The notes below the pieces were generated by a model. It saw nothing but the letters and a program-made list of their open reading frames with translations. It was not told the DNA's origin and ran no database searches. A stretch of DNA of 64,000 nucleotides from Trebouxia sp. TZW2008 (Eukaryota > Chlorophyta > Trebouxiophyceae > Trebouxiales > Trebouxiaceae), in NCBI GenBank assembly GCA_002118135.1, contig BDIU01000184.1, forward strand, positions 1 through 64,000. Direction: 5' to 3'. The position numbers and the translations under genes are program-made. Numbering within the stretch: position 1 is the first letter of the stretch; each line of letters starts with the position of its first letter. Shown here in pieces: positions 1 to 11,700 of this stretch.

Positions 1-1519
1 CTGCTGCTCACAAGCACATAGCAATTTTTACTGATCGAAATGACCCAAGGGATAATTCTGCAAGGGTTCTGCAAGGTTCTGCAGGGTACTGCAAATTGCA
101 TAAATAATTCAAGTCGACCCAAAATAATTCTGCCACGTTCCCTGATTCGGAGCTCTACCCTTAGCAAGTTGGTACGGTGGACTTTTGCCCACATTGCCAC
201 AGATGAAATCCACACATGCAAGGAAAGTATACACTAGGTCCAGCAAGCTCGCAAGCAGTCAATCAAGCAAGCCAGCAGGCAAGCAGGAGATAGCTTCATA
301 TCAGTGCGTTACACTGCTGCAAAATCACAGCAGGGGTTCACAGTACAAGCACATTTGTGTAATACGCGATGCACTACACTCAATGCACAGTACTGCACAA
401 AAGCGCTGTACTGTTTATCTGAATACATTCCGAGAGGAATGAGGGGGGCATGGAGGCTGTACTGCACTGTTTGAAATGTTTCATACAGAGAATGAACACT
501 GTGGGACATGGTCACACACTAGCTACAGAAAATCTCAACAGAAGTCTGCAATTTGCAGTCATCGCCATTTCTGTGTGCAGTGCTGCAGACGATAGCGTAC
601 TGACAGTCAGCACCATGACATAATGCTGTAGATTTCTGTGTTGGATTCTGGAGCAGACTCTGTAGCTTCTGGCCCAGGACTCTGCACAGAGACCTACACG
701 ACTCTGTACTGGCTTCACACAGACTTCTGTAGCTCAGTAGCTAAAGAACAAGATTACTAAAGAAGTCTGGTTTTTTTCAGCATTTTCTGTGTGCGCACTG
801 ATCCGCAAGCGGGGTCAAGCAGGGGGAGTCTAGGTGGGGGTCTCCCTTTTCATTTTTCACTACACAAGCTGCACACATTTCCAGAGTTCTGTCAATGAGT
901 GTTGCCACTGAACCACCTTGTCACACACATATTCAGTCCTGCATACCTTTCTCCAAAACATAGTGGTAGGGTGGTAAGGCGGGAGTTACACTTCAACCGG
1001 TACAGCACCAAGTACTGGGGTTTTATTTCACAGCATTATAAATAAAAACAAGGGGTGGCTGCAGTGAGCCCCCTCCCTGTTTGAATTTGAATGCACACAC
1101 ATAACAACAGCTGCACCTAGAAGTTTTAAAACAATGGTTACATAATTGCAACAAAATGCAGACAGATGGGTCACCCCTCTGCAGACCCGAGCTTAGATTA
1201 TGCTGACAAAACCCTACAAAAGACAGGAAAGTACCCTATGGTCAGTGGTCAGTGTTGCGAACATACATATAAGGTATATAAAAGATGTAAAAGGTCAGAT
1301 TAGTAACAGACCTTGCAGCTGTGAATCCCTGGCAAAGTTCTCCGGGACTCTATAAGGTCATGAATGCAAGACAAGATCAAACAAGCATAGCCTTTCGGAA
1401 CAACGTTCGCGATCGCACAGCCGCGCGCTTGGCGCTCGTTCAAAACGAGGGGCTGACCTGAGTTAGCCGAGGCCAGGCGGAACCGACGGCTGCTGTGACG
1501 TTGAGTCCGTCAACAAGGC
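1..1519. other. Intergenic, no gene recognised
   Basis: No open frame with exon-like splice borders or recognisable protein was found on either strand. The first 150 bases hold short direct repeats of a CTGCAAGG-like word. From about 1390 the sequence becomes richer in CpG (GCGATCGC, GCGCGC words near 1410-1435), which is the pattern seen just upstream of other gene starts in this window, so 1390-1519 is probably the promoter of the gene starting at 1520. Confidence 0.5.
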
Positions 1520-1943
1520 ATGTCACGAGATAACCGACACGAATATGCGCAGGCCGTGGGTGCAGCCGCTGCCCACAACGTCACGGACCCCTGGAGGGTC
1601 GCAGCGGCAGTAGCGAATGATGCTGCATGGTAGATTCACTGGATACATGAGAAGCATTGCCACCGACTCCTTCTGCAGTTGTTCTCGATCGACCTGCGCG
1701 AGGTGACTGACTGCGTGCAGGCATGTGGGGAAGCGAATTGTGGAGCATGGCACCAGGCATGAGGAAGAGGAGGCCAGCGCACAGACGCTGGAGTCAACGG
1801 GCCTACAGCCCGACGAGTTCCGCGTTAATGTTAAAGACTTAGCAGATGAAGCTGACCCTAGGGCTTTGCCGGCTGTCGAGACGCCAGTTGCTGCCGAAGC
1901 CTCTGAGCAGTCAGCTACGCCAGATGCCGGCAAGTCTTCGTGA
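1520..1943 (+). CDS. Small unrecognised two-exon gene, or 5' end of the lipase gene
   Basis: Exon 1 (1520-1629) starts MSRDNRHEYAQAVGAAAAHN and ends in phase 2 at a GT donor. Exon 2 (from 1721 after GCGTGCAG) continues WHVGKRIVEHGTRHEEEEAS and reaches a stop at 1941-1943, giving about 110 residues. The product is soluble, Ala/Glu-rich and low-complexity towards the C-terminus; I do not recognise a family. The 91-bp intron and the CpG-rich upstream DNA favour a real gene. No comparable CpG-rich island precedes the lipase membrane exons at 2.7 kb, and a GT overlaps the stop at 1940, so these two exons may instead be the cytosolic N-terminus of the lipase; I could not find an in-phase junction to prove this. 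Confidence 0.5.
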
Positions 1944-2499
1944 CTGTTTTGCTCATCACCAAAGTGCAGCAACACTGACATTCTGGCATCTTCAAAACTG
2001 AGCCTGTCCATATGAGTTGTGAGTGCAATTTGCAACCATGTAGTTGTGTCAGTCACTGGATGGCCAAGCAGCATGTTACAGAGCAGCTGCTTCCTGTTCA
2101 CACCATTGGGACTGTTTGCGCAATGTGGTTGGACTGCTACCAATCATGGCTGCAAAGGTGCCAGTGGCGTCTATAGATGTTGAAGTTACAACTGCCATGC
2201 CTCGCTTGTCCATGGACAAAATGCATTCAGCAGCTGGTAGTCATGCTCTCATGCCATGTTCAAGGAGGCACAAATGAACATACTGCGCAGCACCCAAATT
2301 GCTCATGCTGTCCAACAGTCCAAGAATAGACGTCTCCTTGTTGTGATGCTCAACACAAGCCTGGCAATACATGACTTGTGCCACAAATCCCCAGCAGTAT
2401 ATGTTAGAATGTGTGTATTACTATCATTCCTAGCAATATGCTGTCCACGACGACAATGCAACTTGCAGCTTGTAGCAGACTCATATGCTTTGCAAGACA

Positions 2500-2695
2500 G
2501 CACAGTCTTTATCCTTACCGGGTAAAGACTGCTTTGGTCACCAAGAAGATTGTCCTAACATTGAAGTTGTCCTTGCTCAGAGGTGACTCTCTAGTCGCAA
2601 TGCAGTGCTTGGTTCTCAGTTTCACTGTTTTTACATTGAGAATGTCACTAAAACAAGTGTCACTACAAGAAGCACACACTGTAGTGCCAATACTG
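2500..2695. mobile_element. Degenerate MITE copy (TA family)
   Basis: Aligns along its length with the better preserved copy at 55866-56039: the blocks GACTGCTTTGGT, TTGTCCTTGCTCAGAGG and AATGCAGTG occur in the same order. The terminal repeats are eroded. It lies upstream of the first lipase membrane exon. Confidence 0.6.
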
Positions 2696-2735
2696 AACCT
2701 TGCTGTTCTAGCCATCTGATTTCCCACAATTGCAG

Positions 2736-5700
2736 TGCTGTGTGCCATCAGGGGACATAGGGACAGCAGAAGAGGGAGCTCATTCTGGGGTGAAACAAGA
2801 TGTCATCCTGCGCCTAGAGACTCTGACGGTGCGTGAGACCAAATATGCCATGGGCGTCGTCTGGGCTGCCACTCTGATTGCTTTTGGAGCGCTTTTTGCT
2901 GAGTTTGGAGTCAAGCTTCAGTGGGTAAGCTCTGAAACCAAGTATGCCATGGGCAACGTATGGGCTGTCACTCTGATAGCTTTTGGAGCGCTTTTTGCTG
3001 AGTTTGGAGTCAAGCTTCAGTGGTTAAGCTCTGAGACCAAGTATGCCATGGGCGTCGTGTGGACTGTCACTCTGATAGCTTTTGGAGCCCTTTTTGCTGA
3101 GTTTGGAGTCAAGCTTCACTGGGTAAGCTCTGAAACCGAGTATGCCATGGGGGTTGCTTGAGCTGCTACCCGTATAGTTTTTGAAGTGCTTTTTGCTGAG
3201 TTTGGATTCAAGCTTCAGTGGGTAAGCTCTGAAATCCAGTTGACCATTGGCGTCATGTTGGCTGACAGCTTTTGGAGCACTTTTTGCTGAGTTCGGAGTT
3301 GAGCTTCAGCGGGTAAGCATCCGAAACCAAGTATGCCATGGGCGTTGTGTGGGCCGCTACTCTGATATCTTTTGGAGCGCTTTTTGCGGAGTTGAGCTTG
3401 GGCAAGTAAGCTCTTGATCAGAATTTTCTTGACGAGGTATGCAAATTATTATTCTTCTTCTTCTTGCTCTTCTTCTTCCTCCACTTATCTGATCAGATCT
3501 TGTTGTGCAGATCATTGTGGTCACAACGGTAGCCTCAAACGCCTATTCAACCCATCATGAGTGCAGCTGGCTGTCCAACGCAACTGCTCAAATGTTTTCT
3601 GCATGCACTCTTGGGCAGTACCTTTGTGCCTGTCTCCACCTCCCTGCCTAGCAAGGCCTGTGAGCCTGATTACCAACTGTTTTTATAGATAGACAGCACC
3701 TCTGTGCAGCCCAGCAGTGCTTGACACAGCATCTGCAACATTCAAACAAATCTTGATGCCCTCGGTTCTTGCTCACTTGTATACAAAGCAAACCAACAGC
3801 AACAACTGTCCACTCTGAAGTGATGCCATTGTGACATGCTCTTTTCTCAGTGTGAACAACATGTCATTTTGTCATTCATGACACAGATAATACAAAAACT
3901 GCTGTACTGCAGCTACTGCCATGGATACCTGCTGAATGATCAAAGCTCTACGCAAGGCCAGTAAGTGGGCTCAAGCTGCTGTAAAAACTTTTCTTTGGAA
4001 AAACAAATGTCACTTCCGGCAGGCCTGTAACTGAACTTCAGCTGCTTTAGAAAATTTTGTTCAGAAGTTCAACATAGCTTCTGGCTGACTTGCATGGTTG
4101 CAGCTGATCATGACAGCATGTACACAATCACTGGGTTGCACGGTCTGCTCAACAAGCGTATTCATTTGATCCATTCATGACAATGCATGCTGGACAGGCT
4201 CAGCAGTCCCAGCTAGATATGCACTGGAGCATTTGACTGCGTCTGACCCGTTGGTGTTCAATGAATGACTTTGTGATTGTGGGATGACAGCAGCAGAATG
4301 CTCTACCACAACACAATCTACATCATCAACGTTGTGGTGGAAGCCATTTTGGCATGTGTGCGTGTATTCAATCATTCAGTTGCAAGACCTGCTTGGCAAG
4401 CGCATTGAACGATTGAATGACTGAATGAACAATGAATGACTGAAAGAGTGACTGGACCAATGAATCAATGACTGAATGTCTGAATGACTGAATTTGTGGT
4501 TGTAGGATGAAAGCAGCAGAACTCTGCACCATGACCCAGTCTACAGCATGCATGTTGTGGTGGGATCAATTCTGGCATGAGAATTTGTTTATAATCACTG
4601 GGTTGCATCACTCGCTTAGCAAACGCATCGAACAAATTCCTTTGTGATTGTAGGATGATAGCAGCAGGATTCTGCACCATGACACAGTTGACATCATCAA
4701 TGTTGTGGTGGGATCAATTCTGGCCTGTCAGCTCTTGCGAAGCCTGGTGTGGTTGTCCTTTGTGGTCGTGCGAACCTGGCAGACGAAACGAGTGTGGAAG
4801 CGGAGGAGGTTACGCAATGTTGTGTTCTTCTTCATTGAGATCATTGCACAGTTGGTGAGGCCCATAGCACTCAACTTCATCTCTTTCTTCAGTCACATCA
4901 TTGCACGATTGGTGAGGCCGCCTGTACTCTCTTCTTCATTAAGATCATTCCTCAGTTGGTGAGGCCACTTGCACTCAGCGTGGTCTTCCTCTCCAGGACT
5001 TGTTGCACAACTGGTGAGGCAATGTGCAATGTGCATGGCTACATACATCTGCACAACAACATCAGGTCAGGAGAGGAGGAAGAAGAAGAACAGGAAGAAG
5101 AAGGCAATTAAGGTCATCAGTGTGAGCACATTGCCTTCTTCTTCCTCCTCTCACCTCACCTGATGTTGTTGTGCAGATCAATGTGGTCACGCTGATAGCC
5201 TCGAACGCATTTTTTTGGTTGTTTTCTTTCTCCCTCCTCTTACCTGACGGTGTCTTGCGGTGCAGATCAATGTGGTCACGCTGATAGCCTCCAACGCCTA
5301 CGCCATCCATAACAAGTGCAGCTGGCTGTCCAACGCAACTGCCTGGCTCAACTTCGTCACCTGGACTTGCTGGAATACGGTATGCAACTGTTGCAACACC
5401 CTTGACAAAATGGTGATGAAGCTGCAGAATGGTGTTGACCATGCTTATGATTCAAGCTCTGAGGGCTTGGTCAAATCAAATGCACTTATGTTGTTCTCAC
5501 ACTTTGCTCAAGAAAGCTTGTTTTGTTGACAGCATTTTGGGGTTTCAGCCAGTGTGTCAGACAGTGGTTTTGTACTCAAGTTTGCAATCAATCCTTGTGA
5601 CCAGAATGCACGAGCAGCTTGAAGACCCCCAGTCACAGTGCATTGTTGCACCTGGCATACATGGTGCATCCTCGTGCCCGAAACATAACAGCATTGAATC

Positions 5701-8700
5701 AGAGCTGAACAAAAGGCACCAGGCACTCAACTCAAGTAAGGATGGTCATCTGCACAGACCTCGGAGTACACGTCATTGCCTCAGCTTGCATATATTCCTT
5801 GTGCTCAAAATACATGATCACATGAGGCACAGGTATAGAACAATCCCACGAAAAAGCAGCACTACGCCCTACTGCAACAGAAGTAACGTCTGCTTTTTGT
5901 ACTGTGTGAGCTGCACAAGCAGCGCTCAAAGTCACGAAGCACTATAGTCTGGTTGGCTGGCAGAATGTTGACATGCTGCATCGCACTGTTGAGCTGCTGA
6001 TTGCTGTAGCTGCTCTTACTTGGCGGTCTTGTGCTGTCCACATTGTATTTGGATGCTGTACCTTGCAGTTGTCAAGCTTGCTAAAAACAATGCAGTGATG
6101 GGCTCACCATAATGATGTATGCTTACAGATTTTTCTAATCTTCCTCATCCAAGGCTGCAGCCCCGTGCGTCAGAAAGTGCTGCGCTTGCCATGACCCTGT
6201 CGCAAGGCCCCGCCAAAGAGAGCGTCAAGAGCTTGAAAAGCCTTAGTGCAACAAACCACTGCAGCACTGTGTTTGTATGCTTACAGATCTTTCTGATCTT
6301 CCTCATCCAAGTCTGCAGTCCCATGCCTCAGAAAGTGCTGCGCTTGCCTTTGCCCTCACGCAAGGCCCGTCCTCACAGCAACAGACCACCCCCCCACATC
6401 CCCGGCTCAAAGGCGCCGAGTGGACCCTCCAAGGACTTGCCACTAAACGAACCCTCCAAGACTTTGCCGCCACATGAGCCCTCCAACAATTTGCCACCAA
6501 ATGAACCGTCCAAGGATGTGCACCAGCACAAGGCGGCTTCTGCAAGCCATCATGACCTGAGCAAAGGCGCCACTGAATTGTCCAAGAACTTCCATTCAAC
6601 CGTCCAAGAGTTGCCCAAGAACCAGCACACCAAAGCGGCTTCTGCAAGCCATCATGACTTAGTCAAAGGCGCCACTGAGCTGTGCAAAGGCGTTCTGCAG
6701 CCATTCAAGACTGTGCACAGTCACGAGCCCACTTTGATTGTGGATGGTTCGATGTGGTTGCATCTGCCAAAGTACCTGCTGTGGCTCCTGACCGAGGCCA
6801 CGCTCATTGCGCTGTGTTGCTACCAGTACTACCACTGTGAGTCCCTGCAAGACTGTGCATAGTCACAAAGCCAAATGGTTGTGGACAGTTCAATGTGGTT
6901 TGCATCTGCCAAAGTACCTGCTGTGGCTTCTGACTCATTATTTTGGTTGTAGGCGGTTCCATGTGATTGCATCTGCCAAAGTACCTGCTGTGGCTGCTCA
7001 ACAAGACCTTGCTCATTGCGCTGTGTTGCTACCACCACCACTACTACTTTTACTACTGTGCGTCCCTGCAAGACTGTGCATGCTCGTGAGCCCATTTTGG
7101 TTTCAAACTTTTCATGTGGTTGCATCTGCCAAAGTATCTGCTGTGGCTTCTGACTGAGGCCTTGCTCATTGCGCTGTGCTGCTACCAGCATTACGACTGT
7201 GAGTCCTTCTTGACCTTTTGCGCCCATTGTGCCACTCATACAATCATTCATTTCCACCATGCAAAAGGCATGCTAGACATGCTCAAACAGCCCAGCTAGA
7301 TACGTACTGGAGCAATCAACCATCTCCCACCAGTTTGGTCCTGTGCTAACCTGAAACATGTATACTGAACACCGAGGGTGGAGGATGTTTGTACACATTT
7401 CCCTGCCAAACGTCAGTGCTGATCAAGACTGCTGTGCACTGCTTTGTTTACTGACATCATGATCTGCCAAAGCTGCCTTTTTGGTGTCAGAGACACAATC
7501 TTGCGCTCAGTGCTAGACACCGGGATGGTGTCAAGACTGCTGTCCATTGCTTTGTGCACTGACATCATGACCGGCCAAAGCTGCCTTCATTGGTGTCAGA
7601 GATACAATTTTGCATGTAGTGTTAGTCACCGGGTTGCTGTCAAAACTGCTGTGCATTGCTTTGGATGCTGTGCAGTCAAACCCACAATCACACTTATCAT
7701 TCTGACTGGCGATAACGAAGCTTTGGAACTGTACAGTGATACTCACAATTGCACTCATTTTGACCAGCAACTGTCTACAGAGGTCTTTCTGCCCTTCACT
7801 TTCAGTGCAAATGGTTCAGGTATCACAGGACCAAAGTGGCTGGAAACAGCTGCTTGCTCCAGTACATACCTAGCTGGCCCTGCTGAGCCTGTCTTGCATG
7901 TGTTTTGAATGAATGAATGAATGACATGAAACAATGAACTTTCGGATGCCATGCAGCAATACCCACAAGCAGACGGCTGATTGGCGATGGCTGCAACACG
8001 GTGGCCTTCACCTGCCAGCAAGAGCACGTCAGCATTGTTTTGACAGCCTTGGTGGCTTTTTGGATCATGGTGTATTGCCTGTGGTTTGCCAAGTACCTCA
8101 TACAGGAGTTTCATCGATTGCAGAAGTGAGTACCTGTACAAGCTGATGCACTGACAACTCAGATCTGGACTTAGTCTTGCAACTTCCGCCTCAACAAATC
8201 TGTGGCCCATCATGCATCATCGCCAAAATTTGACGATGTCAAGACATCTTAACATATGCGCCTTCCCGCATACACTGATCATTTTGGCTTTCTGCCTTCT
8301 CACTTTCCCTTTTGCTTGCTGAGCTCTGCTTTTTGCCTTTTCACATCTCGCCTGTCGCCTTTTGCCTTTTGCTTTTCTCGTTTTGCCTTTGGAGTTTAGC
8401 CTTTACTCTCAGCCTTGCAAGCAGCACAGTCATGACATGGTGTTGCCATCGCAAGTTGCCATACACGCCCCATCGCATCAGCAACACTTTTGTGAGGATC
8501 AACACACGGCTGCCTTTTGCTTTGAGCCTTGCTCATTTTGCCTCTCCTCATTTGTCTTCGCCTGTAAATTGAGCCTTGCCAGCAGCATGCTCATGACATG
8601 GTGTTGCCGTTGCAGGTTGCCATATACGCCTCACCGCATCAGCAACACTGTTGTGCGAATCAACACACGGCTGCGGCTGCCCTTTGTGGCCGTGTTTCTG

Positions 8701-11700
8701 CTGTGTTTTGCGCTGCTGTGGGGTGTCAAGGTTCACAGCTGCTTCAGCTTTGTGCTGTCCTGGCAGGGTTTGCTGCCCATGCAGGTCTGCCCTCATCTTA
8801 ACCCTGTGCACTGTTGTCGGCTTCATTCACAGCAATTATGGGTTTAGGATCTAGGGTTCGGCTTGTGGGGTTGCTGCCCATGCAGGTCTGCCCTAGCCTC
8901 AACCCTGTGCATTCTTGTCGATTTGTCTGTGTCACGTGACATTAATCACAAGCGCACGTACGCCTCAGCTAGTAAGTTTAATGGATCTGAGGCTGTTTGT
9001 GGCTGAGGCTGTGCTGCTGTGTTCTGCACTTTAGTCCTTGCGGCGTGGAGCTTCACTGGCATGCCAAAAAATCCCAAGGGCTTTGATATGCATGCATCTT
9101 GGAAGGTAAACAAAGTTTTTTTAACTAACTGCAGATCATCGAGACTTTGGTGTTTCATATGCATCTTGAAATGTACACAGTGACATTGTGTGTGAGCACA
9201 CTGATACTTCAGTGATTGCTAGTGATTGCTGGCTGGCTGAAGCATGTTGACTTCTTCCTCTTTGTTACATATGCACCTTGAAACCTGACACAGTGTTTTC
9301 ATGACCAAACGTAGATCACGGAGACTTGAGTGAGTTATGCGCATTATGAAATGCTGCTTGGCTGAATGCAGATCATTGAGACTTCAGTGATTGTGGCATG
9401 GAGCTTTATTGGCATGCCAAAAGACCCTAAGGGCAAACCCCTCCTTATGCAGGTGACACATGACTCATGACAACTACCCATGCCTAAAGGCATACTGGCT
9501 CTGTGTTTGCAACTGTCAATGTCAGGGATGTATAATGATTAGTACAGCATATGTTGCACGCAAGTCATTTCCCTAATGACTGCAGCTCAGCGTACAGTTG
9601 TTGCATACGGCATTGAAGGAATGCATTCAGTCGTGCGTTTGATGTATGTTGATCCATCGATTCATGCATAAAGTGTCAAGGTCAATGATCATACTGCTTC
9701 AATGCAACTCTGAATGTCCAATCAATCATACTGCACAGTGCAAACCCGCATGTCTGTGTGGTGCTGGCAATGAAAAATCAGCTTGAGAACTGCTGCCGCT
9801 GGCGCTGCTGCCGCCCCTGCCGCTGCCGCCGCTGCTGCTGCTGCTGCTGCTGATACAACGCCGACAACCCCGTCCTGATTCACACTGCAATCGCAGGTGT
9901 GGCTGCAAGAGTTCTGCTGGAGTTACAAGTCCAGGGAAGCTAAGCTGAAGCAGCGCAGCCAGTCAGCACCTGACAACGCAGAGCTTGCTGCTGCACCCAT
10001 GTTCTGCTTTGAGGTCAGTTGTGTAATTCAGTCATCATGAGTCATCGTGAGTCACTGTAGTTCAGCAGTCAGCAGCTGACGACGCAGAGCTCGCTGCTGT
10101 TCCCATGTTTTGTCTTAAGGTCCGTCACTTCAGGGAGTCGTCATGAGTCATTGTGATTCATCTGTGAGTCAGTGGTTGGCAGCCCATCAGCGCCTGACGA
10201 CGCAGAGCTCGCTGCTGCACCCATATTCTGTTTTGAGGTCAGTCACCATGAGTCATTGTGATGCATCAGTAAGTCAGCACCTGACAATGAAGAGCTCGCT
10301 GCGGCACCCATGTTCTGTTTTGAGGTCAGTCACTCATCATCATGGTTCAAACAACACGTCATTAACATCTCATCAACATGTTGTACTTATCATATGTCAC
10401 ACACTATGAGTCACGGTGGTTCATCAGTCTGTCCGTCACTCAAGTCAGTCATCAAAATTCATTGTCGCTCATCAATCAGCCAGTCACTCAAGTTAGTAAC
10501 CATGAGTCGTGATGATTCCTCAGTCAGTCAGTCAGTCATGCATGCCAGTCATCATGAGACATGGTGACTCGTCAGTCAGTGTTTGTTGCAGCTGTCTACA
10601 TGCAACATTGTGCAGCTTGCACCTGTCTGTGATGCACTCATGTTCTGTTCTGAGGTCAATTACTCATGTCAGTCATCATGAGTAATTTCGACTCGTCAGA
10701 TAGTCAGTGATTGGTCAGTATAGCACACCTTGACCTTGCAGCTGTCTGTCCACATGCAACAACTGTACGGCTTGCAGATGTAGCTGTGTGTGATGAACTT
10801 ACAGTCTGTTTTGAGGTCTACCTATCTATCTGCCAAAATGCATGCTACTTAGGCTTACAGGCCTTGCTAGGTATGTATCGTCACCAAGCTACTGTCTTTG
10901 AGCAACCCAGTATGTGCACATGCTGAACCACTTCATATTGCACCGATCAAGGGTGTCGCGACTTCCACGATAGCACGAGCAAGTGCGTGAAAATCGGAAG
11001 CCTTGCAGCTAGCGATAGAAGCGATGCTTCCGTCTACAGGACTGTTGACTTGTATTGTTTTGAGGTCAGTCAAGTCAACTGTTTGGTCAATCCAACAAAC
11101 CTTGGTTTTGCAGCTGTTTGTGTTCATAATGAGATAAATGCTTTGTTGCAGGATGCCGTGAAGCTGCTATACTGGACTCTGCTGATATACGACTACAAAG
11201 AGGTGAGCAGTCCATCATCACACATTGAACTTTTTGACATCATGAGTCTTTCAGCTATTTACAGCATGCATCCAGGATGCATGGTTGTGTTCTGTCACAA
11301 AGTCTGTCCAAGCAGGTGTCAGTGCGCAGGTCAAATCTGCTGCTCGTGAGCTGCACAATGTGACATGTGACATGTGACTACTTGACCACATCACATATGC
11401 AGGCCACAAGCGGCACACCACCCTGCATATAATGCGCACTTAGTATGTTCTGTACATCTCCCCGTCTGCCCATCTGCCTCTTCACTGTTGCAGACAACGT
11501 GTGGCATCAGAAACAGCTCAAAGTGTTCATCACGGGCAGATTCTGGGCGGCTTCTGCGGCCACAAATGCTCTTGGTATGACGCATGATGGCATAGACTTT
11601 TGTTCTTCTTGTTTTTTCCCTTGGTTTTCTTTATTTCTTCTTGTTACCTCCTTGTTTCTCCTTGTTTTCTCCTTGTTTCTCCTTGTCTATCCACAGGCAG

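Noticed and set aside
1523..2143. Long minus-strand frame of about 206 codons
   Set aside because: It is antisense to the two in-phase exons at 1520-1943, has no splice logic, and its Ser/Cys-rich product looks like a shadow of Ala/Glu codons.
10060..10690. CRISPR-like array
   Set aside because: Units are diverged exon-end copies of uneven spacing in an intron of a eukaryotic gene, without identical repeats or unique spacers.
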